Counted from the stretch's first letter, positions 27,445 through 36,051 are shown. The stretch: DNA of 64,000 nucleotides from an uncultured Lachnospiraceae bacterium (GCA_944383325.1 CALWPC010000032.1:124001-188000), one strand, 5' to 3'. Numbers and translations are program-made. The notes: generated by a model from the letters alone, not told the origin.

Positions 27445-27726
27445 CTATTGTTCTTCAATCACGATCTTCTGAGGATCATCCACAATACCGACAATGCAGG
27501 CATCCACCGGTGAATGCTCATCACCGCAGCCCATCCTGGCCGCGCTGCCGGTAGCAATCAGCACGAGATCGCTGATCCCCGCACCCACATTATCCACGGC
27601 GACAATGCGCCCTGAAACATTGCCGGACACCTCTTCCACAGGAACCACAATCAGAAACTTGCTGCCTACCAGATCCTTATTCTTTCTGGTACAAACGACC
27701 GTACCAACCACTTTGCCAATAATCAT
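27445..27726 (-). CDS. pduN: BMC vertex protein, EutN/CcmL/PduN family (BMC-P)
   Basis: 93 residues forming pentamers that cap the shell vertices. The OB-like fold signature is complete: MIIGKVVGTVVCTRK, VDNVGAGISDLVLIATGSAAR and VDACIVGIVD. It lies between the PduL and PduS-like genes, as in fucose/rhamnose BMC loci of Clostridia. Confidence 0.94.
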   Translation of the reverse strand: MIIGKVVGTVVCTRKNKDLVGSKFLIVVPVEEVSGNVSGRIVAVDNVGAGISDLVLIATGSAARMGCGDEHSPVDACIVGIVDDPQKIVIEEQ

Positions 27727-27756
27727 TATCTACACATGCCTTTCTGATACTAGCTG

Positions 27757-28398
27757 CTACTTGATCAGGATTCCCATATCCTTCCCAACGCCGAGGCCAT
27801 TGGCCTCATCTGTGTCAATGTGCATTTCCAGAGTAAACGAATCGTCCACCCGAATCTGCACTCCCTCAAAAACGCCGCCCCGGCCATTGTCAAACCGCAC
27901 CTTCACGGTATCACCGTCTTTGACGCCAAACCTTTTTGCATCAGCCGGCGACATGTGAATATGCCTTTTTGCAATGATACAGCCTTCTTCGAGATATAAA
28001 ACTCCCTTCGGGCCCACCAGTGCAATCGGCGCGCTCCCCGCAATATTGCCCGACTCGCGGACAGGCGGGTTGAGCCCGAGACGAATGGCGTCTGTGCGCG
28101 CAACTTCTACCTGCGAAGCCTTTCGTTCCGGTCCGAGAATACGCACGTTTTCAATCGCGCGGAGCTTTGTGCCGACCAGTGTGACCGTCTCCTCCGCCGC
28201 GTACTGTCCGCCCATCAGTTCTTTTTTCTTATGGAGCTGATACCCCGTTCCAAACAATCTATCGATATGTTCCCTTGTCAAATGCACATGACGCGCTGAA
28301 ATGCCAATCGGAACCTTATATTCTGATTCAAATCCGCCAAGCCCGTTGATTTGTTCAATCACAAGCCTTGTAATTTGCTCTACTAACCGCTCTTGCAT
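27757..28398 (-). CDS. pduL: Phosphate propanoyltransferase PduL
   Basis: About 213 residues from ATG 28398 (GGAG 6 nt upstream). An N-terminal amphipathic helix (MQERLVEQITRLVIEQING) is a typical BMC encapsulation peptide. The duplicated PduL barrel carries the zinc ligands ISARHVHL and KRHIHMS and the phosphate site NIAGSAPIALVGP. It converts acyl-CoA and phosphate to acyl-phosphate, regenerating CoA within the shell. Propionyl-CoA or lactyl-CoA would be the substrate, depending on whether a diol dehydratase exists elsewhere. Confidence 0.95.
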   Translation of the reverse strand: MQERLVEQITRLVIEQINGLGGFESEYKVPIGISARHVHLTREHIDRLFGTGYQLHKKKELMGGQYAAEETVTLVGTKLRAIENVRILGPERKASQVEVARTDAIRLGLNPPVRESGNIAGSAPIALVGPKGVLYLEEGCIIAKRHIHMSPADAKRFGVKDGDTVKVRFDNGRGGVFEGVQIRVDDSFTLEMHIDTDEANGLGVGKDMGILIK

Positions 28399-28509
28399 AC
28401 CATTCTCCGATCTGCCCAACATGGCGCAACATCTTTCTTAAACAGGCGTCAACCCTCCGCAGAGCAAACAAGCCCTGCGGAGCAGTCTGAACCTCTGTCC
28501 TATCTGTTA

Positions 28510-28785
28510 TTATACTTCAGGAAGAATCTTTTCGACCTCAGCGTGCGGCCTGGGGATGACATGAACAGCCACAACCTCGCCTAGCTTCGCAGCCGTTGCG
28601 CTGCCGGCTTCCACAGCGGCCTTTACTGCAGCAACATCGCCGCGAACCATAATGCTGACCAAACCGGAGCCAATTTTTTCCGTTCCTACCATCACTACAT
28701 TGGCAGCCTTCAACATCGCATCCGCCGCCTCAATCGACGCCACTAAACCTCTTGTCTCGATCATTCCCAATGCCTGAAGCTCCAT
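28510..28785 (-). CDS. pduA: BMC-H shell hexamer protein, PduA/EutM type (copy 1)
   Basis: About 91 residues, a single BMC domain: [55 protein letters not shown]. The KIGSGLV segment forms the pore loop of the hexamer. It is closely similar to the copy at 29213, so the two are recent duplicates. Start ATG 28785 has GGAGG 7 nt upstream. Confidence 0.95.
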   Translation of the reverse strand: MELQALGMIETRGLVASIEAADAMLKAANVVMVGTEKIGSGLVSIMVRGDVAAVKAAVEAGSATAAKLGEVVAVHVIPRPHAEVEKILPEV

Positions 28786-28834
28786 CACATATCCTCCTTA
28801 TTCACTTTCCAACCATGCCCCTTGCTAAACAACA

Positions 28835-29146
28835 TTACCACGGCGCAATTGGAATTTCTTCGTGAAAACGATACTTCGCGGCGCTTCTGGCCACCAGTTT
28901 CATCGTCTCCTCATGTGGATTTGCGATTACCGCCGACGCGACAATATTGCCTTTGGCGCTGCTCTTTGCGCTCTCCACCGCCTCGGTAACCGATGAAACC
29001 GCGCCCTGAACAATAATTGTCACCAGACGCCCCCCGAGCTTCTTTTCCCATGTCAGAAATTTTACATCCGCCGTCTTTAACATGACATCCACTGCCTCAA
29101 TGGCATCGGCCAAATTCGGCAGTTCTATTAACCCCAGTGCTTTCAT
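28835..29146 (-). CDS. BMC shell protein, divergent BMC-H
   Basis: 103 residues with one BMC domain (MKALGLIELPNLADAIEAVD, LGGRLVTIIVQGAVSSV, VIANPHEETMKLV) and a 15-residue C-terminal tail. The pore loop reads KLGGRLV rather than KIGSGLV, and the body is more divergent than the two PduA-like copies on either side, so it probably has a different pore chemistry. Confidence 0.92.
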   Translation of the reverse strand: MKALGLIELPNLADAIEAVDVMLKTADVKFLTWEKKLGGRLVTIIVQGAVSSVTEAVESAKSSAKGNIVASAVIANPHEETMKLVARSAAKYRFHEEIPIAPW

Positions 29147-29212
29147 ATCATTCCTCCGCGTTCTCTGAATGACTCATTCACAGCCGGAAGAAGCCGCCTG
29201 ATTATTTCGCTT

Positions 29213-29488
29213 TTACAGCGTCGGCAGAATCTTCTCAACATCTGCATGCGGTCTCGGAATTACATGAACTGCAACCAACTCGCCGAGTCTTCCTGCAGCT
29301 TCCGCTCCAACCTCTGTAGCCGCCTTCACAGCGCCGACATCGCCGCGTACAAGAATCGTTACCAATCCGGAACCGATCTTCTCTGTGCCGACCAACTGTA
29401 CGTCCGCTGCCTTCACCATCGCATCCGCTGCCTCAATAGACGCTACCAAACCTCTTGTCTCCACCATTCCCAATGCTTCCTGTGTCAT
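29213..29488 (-). CDS. pduA: BMC-H shell hexamer protein, PduA/EutM type (copy 2)
   Basis: 91 residues with the same domain and pore loop as copy 1 ([55 protein letters not shown]). Preceded by GGAGG. Probably the major facet protein together with copy 1. Confidence 0.95.
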   Translation of the reverse strand: MTQEALGMVETRGLVASIEAADAMVKAADVQLVGTEKIGSGLVTILVRGDVGAVKAATEVGAEAAGRLGELVAVHVIPRPHADVEKILPTL

Positions 29489-29583
29489 AATAAATATCCT
29501 CCTTATTCATTAAACTCTGTAATTGTGTATATAATCCTTTTTTCATTTTATCATAAAAATCGACAAATGCAAACTGTCAATTT

Positions 29584-29886
29584 CTATATCGCGCTGAGTT
29601 TCAGCAACTTCTCCGTATCCTCCGTCGGATTCGGAATAATGTGTCTGGATACCACGCCGGTCAGATTCTTTGCAGCAACCTCAGCCGCATTCATCGCCGC
29701 CTCGACATCCGCCACACTGCCCCGGATTTTGACAATCATAATCAGCGGAACCGGAAGCTTTTCGGCATTTGCCGGCTTATTTTTATCCAGTGCCTCGACT
29801 GTCACATTCGCAGCTTTACTTGCGGCGTCCGCCGCGACAAACGCCGCGCAGCACCCATATACTTCCAACAGACCAACTGCATCCAT
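29584..29886 (-). CDS. BMC shell protein with modified pore segment
   Basis: About 100 residues, a BMC domain starting MDAVGLLEVYGCCAAFVAAD. The usual pore segment is replaced by a longer, Lys/Pro-rich insert (ALDKNKPANAEKLPVPLIMI), so the pore differs. It ends RHIIPNPTEDTEKLLKL. The ATG at 29886 follows GAGGTGAGAGAC. It sits directly downstream of the alcohol dehydrogenase gene. Confidence 0.9.
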   Translation of the reverse strand: MDAVGLLEVYGCCAAFVAADAASKAANVTVEALDKNKPANAEKLPVPLIMIVKIRGSVADVEAAMNAAEVAAKNLTGVVSRHIIPNPTEDTEKLLKLSAI

Positions 29887-29932
29887 GTCTCTCACCTCGC
29901 AAAATGCCTTTTCTGCCGATCACGCATCGACG

Positions 29933-31138
29933 TCACTCATTCACAATCGCGATTTTCAGCCCCGACATTGCGAGATTAGTCTGAAGCGCCTCATTGATCT
30001 GCTCAAGAGGAAAACGGTGTGTGATGAGCTTGCTCATCGGCAGTCCGATGTCTTTGGCGCTCTTTAGGAAATCAAACGTCGTTGCATAATCCCGGAGCGT
30101 ATATACCCAGGATCCGACAATCGTAATCTCCTTGGAACACATGTCGAAATGCGGGTTGATCGTTGCATCGCCGCCGTTGATAAAAAATCCAAGCTCACAG
30201 AGTCCTCCGCCGTTGCGGATAAACTTGTAAATATTGGCGTGTGCCACCGGTGAACCGGTACACTGGAATGCAAAATCTGCCAGATAACCTCCAAACGCCT
30301 GTTTTACGCCGTCCGCCAACGCTTCGATGCCCTGAAAATCTTTGAAATTAACCGTTGCAGAGGCTCCCATTTCTTTGGCAAATTCCAGGCGCTTTGCCTC
30401 CCCGTCAACGGCAACAATATTCTGAATGCCCATCGTTTTTAAGATCGCAATGCAGATCAGTCCGATCGGCCCGCAGCCCTGTACGACAACTCTGCTGTTG
30501 AACCGGAGAATGTCCGTCGTTTTTGCTCTCTCCACCGCATGAATCAACACCGCGCACGGCTCGATCAGAATACGGGAATCCAGATCCAGATCGCTTACAT
30601 TAAACACCGTAGAACCGCCCCGGATCAACAGATAGTCTGAAAACCATCCGTTCAGATGCACATCATCATCCGGAAGCAACCCGTACACATCCGCGCCGCC
30701 GACATTCTGTTTATTCAGATCAAACATCGTAATGTCTGGATTATCTTTGAAAATCATACAGGTTACGACCTTGTCGCCAAGTTTGAGCGGCTTGCCCGCC
30801 GAATCTGCTTTGACGTTTTTGCCCATTTTGACAATTTCGCCGGTGCCCTCATGGCCAAGCACAACCGGAATCAGGCCAAACGGATCTCTTTTAAACTCAT
30901 GAGCGTCCGTCCCGCATACGCCGCATCCTTCCACCTTCACCAGAATATCGTCGTCGCCAACCGGCGGAATCGGATATTCCTGAATATCAAAATGCTCCTT
31001 CTGTGTCAGCATTGCCACCTTCGCTGTCGCCGGAATCGCCGCGCCTGATGCGCTGACCGCCGACGATTGTGCCGGAGCGCTCCCCCGCATCTCCGCAAGC
31101 ACTTGCTTTACAATGCTTTCAATATTATTTGCGTCCAT
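29933..31138 (-). CDS. Zinc-type alcohol dehydrogenase of the microcompartment
   Basis: 401 residues, medium-chain dehydrogenase. The N-terminal helix MDANNIESIVKQVLAEMRG plus a Ser/Ala linker is an encapsulation peptide. The catalytic zinc ligands are in GCGVCGTDAHEF and GHEGTGE, and the NAD fold in VVVQGCGPIGLICIA. The four-cysteine structural zinc lobe is missing. It would reduce lactaldehyde to 1,2-propanediol (or propanal to propanol), regenerating NAD for the aldehyde dehydrogenase encoded just upstream. Confidence 0.9.
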   Translation of the reverse strand: MDANNIESIVKQVLAEMRGSAPAQSSAVSASGAAIPATAKVAMLTQKEHFDIQEYPIPPVGDDDILVKVEGCGVCGTDAHEFKRDPFGLIPVVLGHEGTGEIVKMGKNVKADSAGKPLKLGDKVVTCMIFKDNPDITMFDLNKQNVGGADVYGLLPDDDVHLNGWFSDYLLIRGGSTVFNVSDLDLDSRILIEPCAVLIHAVERAKTTDILRFNSRVVVQGCGPIGLICIAILKTMGIQNIVAVDGEAKRLEFAKEMGASATVNFKDFQGIEALADGVKQAFGGYLADFAFQCTGSPVAHANIYKFIRNGGGLCELGFFINGGDATINPHFDMCSKEITIVGSWVYTLRDYATTFDFLKSAKDIGLPMSKLITHRFPLEQINEALQTNLAMSGLKIAIVNE

Positions 31139-31183
31139 ATTTTTTCTCCCCTTTTTTGTTCACGGCCAACCGCCGCACTGCCG

Positions 31184-32623
31184 TTACCGGATACACAGCG
31201 CGTCGCACATAACGCAGCGCCTGCTCTTTGTAAACGTCTTGGCAGAGGTCAGTCCCTCGCCGGTGCGGCTTGCAATGGTAAATGTCGGATAACCTTCGCC
31301 CCCGAAGCCCAACGCTGCGTAGGACGGACCGTTTTTCACAAAAATCGCCGTATCAAGAGCCTTGCCGTAACGGGTCAGGTTGTTCACATTTGTCGAATGC
31401 ATATGCGCCGAATGACGGTTTCCGTGCTCCAACCACACCGCCGTCTCGATCCCTTCGTCCACATCTTTCACGCGGACAATACCGAGAATCGGCATCATAA
31501 GCTCCTCGGAGATGAGCGGATGCTCCTTCGCACCCTCAAAGATAATACAGCGAATCTCATTGCCCACCTCAACGCCGATCTTTTCAAGCAGCACCTTTGC
31601 GCTGCGTCCGACGCACTGGCGATTCAGAATTCTTTTGCCGTTCTTTTCAGTGAAAACGGTAGCGACAAGCTTGTCCACTTCCTCATCGCTTGCAAAATAG
31701 CAGCCGGTCTGCTTCATATAGAAGATCAGCTCATCCGCTATCGAATGTACCGCCACCACTTCTTTCTCTGCAATACACGGAAGATTGTTATCGAATGTAC
31801 AGCCATTTACGATGTCTTCCGCCGCCTTTGCAATATTGGCCGTCTCGTCAACCAATACCGGCGGATTGCCCGCCCCGGCGCCGATCGCGCGTTTTCCGGA
31901 AGAAAGAACCGTCGTCACCACTCCCGGTCCCCCGGTTGCCACCAGAAGGGATATATCTTTATGTCCAAAAATGACCTTGCTGACGTCCATAGTCGGGTTT
32001 TCCACTGCGACGGCAAGGTTTTCAGGACCCCCAACTTCGACGCTCGCGCGGTTCACCATATCAATCGCCAGATTGGACACCTTTTTTGCTGCCGGGTGCG
32101 GTGCAAACACAACGGCGTTTCCGGCCGCCAACATGCCGATTGAATTGCAGATGACCGTCTCCGACGGATTCGTCGACGGCGTCACCGCCCCGATTACCCC
32201 GAACGGTCCCTGTTCCACAAGCGTCAGGCCGCGGTCTCCTGACCATGCAACGGTCGAGAGATCCTCTGTGCCCGGCGTCTTCTCTGCCACCAACTGATGT
32301 TTTAAAATCTTGTGGCCGACATTTCCCATCTTCGTCTCTTCAACGCCCAGTTCTGCAAACAGCTTTGCGTTTTCCAGTGTTTTTTTACGGATGTTTGCAA
32401 TGATTTTTTCGCGGAACTCAAGCGGCATCGGCTGAATTTCTTTCTGCGCCGCTTTCGCCGCTGCGATCGCATCCTCAATATGTACAAAAATGCCTTTTTG
32501 TCTGATCTTTGGCTGATCGGACCCGGCTGCAGCGCCCACTTCGGAAATTCCCATGCCGCTTAGCACGCTCTGGACGATACTCTTAATGTCCTGTTCACTG
32601 ATCGCCAAATCAATTACCCCCAT
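31184..32623 (-). CDS. pduP: CoA-acylating aldehyde dehydrogenase, PduP/EutE type
   Basis: About 479 residues from ATG 32623. The N-terminal segment AISEQDIKSIVQSVLSGMGI is an amphipathic encapsulation peptide. The active-site cysteine is in CTFDNNLPCIAEKEV; other motifs are GVIGAVTPSTNP and ATGGPGVVTTVLSSGK. The enzyme oxidises an aldehyde with NAD and CoA to acyl-CoA, the substrate of PduL. Downstream of an aldolase the natural substrate would be L-lactaldehyde; propionaldehyde is the alternative. A TTG at the start of LAISEQDIKS is another possible start. Confidence 0.93.
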   Translation of the reverse strand: MGVIDLAISEQDIKSIVQSVLSGMGISEVGAAAGSDQPKIRQKGIFVHIEDAIAAAKAAQKEIQPMPLEFREKIIANIRKKTLENAKLFAELGVEETKMGNVGHKILKHQLVAEKTPGTEDLSTVAWSGDRGLTLVEQGPFGVIGAVTPSTNPSETVICNSIGMLAAGNAVVFAPHPAAKKVSNLAIDMVNRASVEVGGPENLAVAVENPTMDVSKVIFGHKDISLLVATGGPGVVTTVLSSGKRAIGAGAGNPPVLVDETANIAKAAEDIVNGCTFDNNLPCIAEKEVVAVHSIADELIFYMKQTGCYFASDEEVDKLVATVFTEKNGKRILNRQCVGRSAKVLLEKIGVEVGNEIRCIIFEGAKEHPLISEELMMPILGIVRVKDVDEGIETAVWLEHGNRHSAHMHSTNVNNLTRYGKALDTAIFVKNGPSYAALGFGGEGYPTFTIASRTGEGLTSAKTFTKSRRCVMCDALCIR

Positions 32624-32671
32624 TCTTCCCCGCTCCCTCACACCGTGAAAAAGCGTTCGTTATTGCTTTAT

Positions 32672-33475
32672 TCACATCTGTGCAAGAATCTTCTTTGTAA
32701 CCTCAGCTACAATCTTCTCGAGGTCAGCATCGGAGGAAGCGCTCTTTCCATTGGAACCGCAGTGTCCATGACAGCCGCCGCCGCATTTTCCGCCAAGCTC
32801 TGCGCACAGATTTGCCGGATGCTTGCCCGGCAGACCAAACTGTCTGCGAATCTCATAAAGTCTCTGAACCTGTTCCTGAGAAAGCTCTTTCGGGCCGCCG
32901 AGCTGACGAGCCTTGTACAGAAGCTCTGCATAAAATTCCAGAGACTCCATCTTGTGATATGCAGCCAAAAGATCCACGCTGTAGGACAGCGCGCCGTGAT
33001 TTTCAAGCAGCACCGCGTCATAGTACGGAAGGTACTTCTCTACCGCGTCCGGAATCTCATTCGTAGACGGTGTTCCATACTCTGCAATCGGCACACAGCC
33101 CAGTGCAATAACCGCCTCCGGCATAATCGGAGCAGTCAGCGGAATGCCCGCAATCGCAAACGCCGTTGCAAAAGTCGGATGCGCGTGAACAACAGAACCG
33201 ACATCCGGTCTGTGCTTGTACACTCTCATATGCATCTTAATCTCAGACGACGGTTTGAAATTGCCGTTTGCCTGAAGCACATTGCCGTTCGCATCTACCT
33301 TGCAGATATATTCCGGCGTCATGAAGCCCTTCGAAACGCCGGTCGGCGTACAGAGAAACTCATTGTCATTGAGTTTGACTGAAATATTTCCATCGTTTGC
33401 CGCAACCATTCCCCTGTCGTAAATACGCTTTCCAATGTCGCAGATTTGCTTTTTAATTTCGTATTCGTTTGCCAT
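32672..33475 (-). CDS. Class II aldolase (L-fuculose/L-rhamnulose-phosphate type) with C-terminal encapsulation peptide
   Basis: 267 residues. The aldolase domain (1-215) has the zinc ligands SVVHAHPTFATAFA and LLENHGALSYSVDLL and the phosphate site VAANDGNISVKL. It is followed by a Cys/His/Gly-rich linker (CGGGCHGHCG) and a C-terminal amphipathic helix (SDADLEKIVAEVTKKILAQM) that looks like a BMC-targeting peptide. It would split fuculose-1-phosphate or rhamnulose-1-phosphate to dihydroxyacetone phosphate and lactaldehyde. It is the first gene of the operon; AGGAGG lies upstream of the ATG. Confidence 0.92.
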   Translation of the reverse strand: MANEYEIKKQICDIGKRIYDRGMVAANDGNISVKLNDNEFLCTPTGVSKGFMTPEYICKVDANGNVLQANGNFKPSSEIKMHMRVYKHRPDVGSVVHAHPTFATAFAIAGIPLTAPIMPEAVIALGCVPIAEYGTPSTNEIPDAVEKYLPYYDAVLLENHGALSYSVDLLAAYHKMESLEFYAELLYKARQLGGPKELSQEQVQRLYEIRRQFGLPGKHPANLCAELGGKCGGGCHGHCGSNGKSASSDADLEKIVAEVTKKILAQM

Positions 33476-33528
33476 TGAAATATCCTCCTCGTGTTTGTTT
33501 ATGTTGTTTTGTTTCTGTTTTTGTTATC

Positions 33529-33557
33529 ATTTTATCACTTTACTGACAAGTTTGCAA
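33529..33557 (-). promoter_or_regulatory. Promoter of the microcompartment operon with overlapping dyad
   Basis: On the minus strand TTGCAA, 17-bp spacer, TAAAAT. The dyad AAGTT-N6-AACTT (33548-33563) covers the -35 box and is a likely repressor site. The leader to the aldolase ATG is about 45 nt. Confidence 0.65.
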
Positions 33558-33563
33558 CAACTT

Positions 33564-33808
33564 TCTCAACTTTTTTACAAACGGGCAAAACGCCCAAAGA
33601 TTGCGGTTTTTACCGAGAGTCTACGTATTTTCGGGACTTATGTCACCTTCTTTTTTTCACTTTTTTAAATCCAACAAAAACAACATAAAACAACATGTTC
33701 TAACTACTTTTTTCTCAATTTTCATCTTGCAATCCCACACCAACACGCACTTTTACTATATTTTCGAATATAGTATAGTACATTTTTATTAATTGAGGGA
33801 ACTGCCTT
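33564..33808. other. Intergenic region upstream of the BMC operon and the DUF4474-like gene
   Basis: AT-rich, with long T-runs on the plus strand and no supported gene. It contains ACTATATTTTCGAATATAGT (33755-33774), an 8-bp hairpin or operator with a TTCG loop, lying between a weak -35 (TTTACT) and a -10 (TATAGT, 33774-33779) of the plus-strand gene at 33809. Confidence 0.5.
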
Positions 33809-34714
33809 ATGTACATGATATTAAGTCTGCTGCTGATTGCAGTCGCCCTGTCCATCGGACTTGGCTGTGCAAAGCGGCGTGTGTTGCGCCAGCTCTCCAA
33901 AATGAGCGTATGCAGCAAAATTGCAATGTTAAACGACTGCCTCATGCCTTTCGGATATTGTTTTTCTCCTTGTTGCGACGGTGTGTCCAGTACCTGTAAC
34001 GCCTGGCAGCGAAATTTCGGATACGCCAGAATATATGACCAGAGCGCTGTGTTTTTTCAGATGATCTTTGACAGTCAGCCAATTTATTTTGATTATTGTG
34101 ATAAAACATGGCTGTTTGAAGTTTGGAAAGGACAGTACGGCATGAATACCGGAGCGGAAATCGGCCTGTATCACGCTTTCTCCATCGTAGACCCGGATTG
34201 TTATGAGGATACGCTTTTTTTCAGTGCGTGCGACAACGAACTCCTTCCCGTGTCTTTCACCCTGTTCCGCTGCGGACAGCCGCTGTGTAAGACCGACACC
34301 TGCCACTGGTGGTCTACCATCTTTTTCCCCGGATGTTATTCAAAACCGGAGGAGCTATCTCTGGAAATTTGCGTCACCTTTCCCGACTGCGCAATGCTGT
34401 CCGCCTTTTTAAACGGTATGATCGATGCCGGCTATTCGCCCTGCGATTTATATGTCCAGGACTGTTCGGTGAAATGGAGCTTTGACGTCCCAAAAAGCAT
34501 CCAACCGTACCGCAGCCATCCCCTGATCTGCCGATTGGCGATGTGCTGGAACTTTCTTCTAAGCCGTCTTTTTCTGTGGGTGACCCGTCCGCTGCTGACG
34601 ATGCTCGACCGTCTTTGTTTTCTGTTTCTGTTTGCGCGCCCGCTTTTTGGCTGGCTGATTTGCCGAAATCATGCCTGCTGCTGTCCGAAACGGCGGCGCG
34701 GCCGGAGGCGATGA
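33809..34714 (+). CDS. DUF4474-like cysteine-rich protein with N- and C-terminal membrane segments
   Basis: 301 residues. An N-terminal hydrophobic segment (MYMILSLLLIAVALSIGLGC) is followed by a domain with DAWQRKFGY-like NAWQRNFGYARIYDQSAV, QPIYFDYCDKTWLFEVWKGQ and GMNTGAEIGLY, which I recognise as DUF4474. Near the C-terminus there is another hydrophobic stretch and a basic tail. About 20 cysteines is unusually many. The function is unknown. The next gene starts inside its stop codon (ATGA), so the two are translationally coupled. Confidence 0.8.
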   Translation: MYMILSLLLIAVALSIGLGCAKRRVLRQLSKMSVCSKIAMLNDCLMPFGYCFSPCCDGVSSTCNAWQRNFGYARIYDQSAVFFQMIFDSQPIYFDYCDKTWLFEVWKGQYGMNTGAEIGLYHAFSIVDPDCYEDTLFFSACDNELLPVSFTLFRCGQPLCKTDTCHWWSTIFFPGCYSKPEELSLEICVTFPDCAMLSAFLNGMIDAGYSPCDLYVQDCSVKWSFDVPKSIQPYRSHPLICRLAMCWNFLLSRLFLWVTRPLLTMLDRLCFLFLFARPLFGWLICRNHACCCPKRRRGRRR

Positions 34715-35589
34715 CATACCGGGCGCGGCTAGACCGCGCGCTTCATAACGCCAAGACAGTGCCCTTTCACTCTGAGTCCAAATTCGTCCTGATCAGCGAC
34801 TGTCACCGCGGAACCGGCGCGCCGAACGACAACTTTGCCAAGAACCAAAATCTGTACTTTGCCGCCATGAGCGATTACTTCGACCGCGGATTTACATGCA
34901 TTGAGCTTGGCGACGGCGATGAGCTCTGGGAAAACCGGAAATTCCAGACGATCAAAGAAACACACAGCCATGTGTTCTGGCTGTTAAACAGATTTTACCG
35001 CGAACAGCGCTACTATATGATTTACGGAAACCACGACCTATGCAAACGAAACGCCCGTTTTGCCGAACATCATTTGAGCAGCTATCCCTGCAGTACCGGT
35101 GAGCTTTGTCCACTCTTTCCGGGAATCTCCTGCCATGAAGCGATTGTGCTTCAAAACGAAGAAACCGGCACGCGCTTTTTTCTGACGCACGGTCATCAGG
35201 CAGACCTGCTCAATTCCGTCTTTTGGAAAACTGCGCGGTTTCTTGTGCGCTATCTCTGGACGCCTCTGGAACTGCTTGGAATTCCGGACCCAACCAGTGC
35301 CGCCAAAAATCATACGCGCAAAAACATGGTAGAACAAAAACTCAGCAACTGGGCGCACGCAAACGGCCTGTACCTGATTGCCGGCCACACGCACCGTCCT
35401 GCACTGACCCCGGATCACCTGCCCCACTACTGCAATACCGGAAGCTGTGTTCATCCTCGCTGCATTACCTGCATTGAACTGACCGACTGCTGCCTGACTC
35501 TGGTCAAATGGGCCTACACAACAACGCCGGAACGATTTGTGCGCGTAACCCGCTCGGTTCTGGCAGGCCCCGTCTGCCTAAACAACTGA
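34711..35589 (+). CDS. Calcineurin-like metallophosphoesterase
   Basis: About 292 residues from ATG 34711, which overlaps the preceding stop and has GGAGG just upstream; an in-frame extension to 34543 inside the upstream gene is rejected. Metal-binding motifs in order: LISDCHRG, ELGDGDELWEN, IYGNHD, FLTHGHQAD, IAGHTHRP. The second motif is GDGDE where most family members have GDxxD. Substrate unknown; UDP-sugar or lipid phosphoesters are possible. The coupling to the DUF4474-like protein suggests a joint role. Confidence 0.9.
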   Translation: MTYRARLDRALHNAKTVPFHSESKFVLISDCHRGTGAPNDNFAKNQNLYFAAMSDYFDRGFTCIELGDGDELWENRKFQTIKETHSHVFWLLNRFYREQRYYMIYGNHDLCKRNARFAEHHLSSYPCSTGELCPLFPGISCHEAIVLQNEETGTRFFLTHGHQADLLNSVFWKTARFLVRYLWTPLELLGIPDPTSAAKNHTRKNMVEQKLSNWAHANGLYLIAGHTHRPALTPDHLPHYCNTGSCVHPRCITCIELTDCCLTLVKWAYTTTPERFVRVTRSVLAGPVCLNN

Positions 35590-35593
35590 ACGC

Positions 35594-35640
35594 AAAAAAT
35601 CCCAAAACACCGGCGCCCGGCCAATGATTTTGGGATTTTT
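35594..35640. terminator. Bidirectional terminator between the phosphoesterase gene and rplT
   Basis: AAAATCCCAAAA and TTTTGGGATTTT arms (12 bp) with a GC-rich inner hairpin, giving a U-tract in both directions. Confidence 0.8.
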
Positions 35641-35694
35641 AATATGATTGGAATCATCCGCGCAATCTGACTTCAGATTACAAACGCGTTTTAT

Positions 35695-36051
35695 TTACGC
35701 CAACTTGCTCTTTGCCAACTCAGCCAGTGTCGTAAATCCTTCCGCGTCATTGATTGCCATGTCCGAAAGCACCTTGCGGTTGAGCTCCACGCCTGCAAGC
35801 TTCAGACCATACATAAATCTGCTGTAGGACAATCCGTTCATTCTTGCAGCAGCGTTGATACGGGCAATCCAGAGACTTCTGAACTGGCGCTTTCTCTGCT
35901 TACGCCCTGCATAAGAAGTTGCGAGCGCTCTCATCACGGACTGCTTTGCTACTCTATACTGTTTTGATCTGGCTCCACGATAACCCTTGGCCAGTTTTAA
36001 CACACGATTATGTTTCTTTCTAGCGTTCATGCCGCCTTTCACTCTTGCCAT
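35695..36051 (-). CDS. rplT: 50S ribosomal protein L20
   Basis: 118 residues, standard length. Opens [20 protein letters not shown] and is strongly basic; contains [20 protein letters not shown] and the C-terminal [21 protein letters not shown]20 is an early-assembly protein that in Firmicutes also represses the infC-rpmI-rplT operon through its leader. AGGAGG-type site upstream of the ATG. Last gene of that operon. Confidence 0.98.
   Translation of the reverse strand: MARVKGGMNARKKHNRVLKLAKGYRGARSKQYRVAKQSVMRALATSYAGRKQRKRQFRSLWIARINAAARMNGLSYSRFMYGLKLAGVELNRKVLSDMAINDAEGFTTLAELAKSKLA

Noticed and set aside
25543-33475. Classical B12-dependent propanediol (pdu) or ethanolamine (eut) microcompartment
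   Set aside because: No pduCDE, eutBC, reactivase or cobalamin genes; the first gene is a sugar-phosphate aldolase.
33564-33720. Small plus-strand frames in the T-rich region
   Set aside because: Low-complexity Phe/Leu-rich frames without ribosome sites or recognisable domains.
34543-34710. Longer N-terminus for the metallophosphoesterase
   Set aside because: It would overlap the upstream gene by 170 bp; a GGAGG-ATGA junction at 34711 is the natural start.
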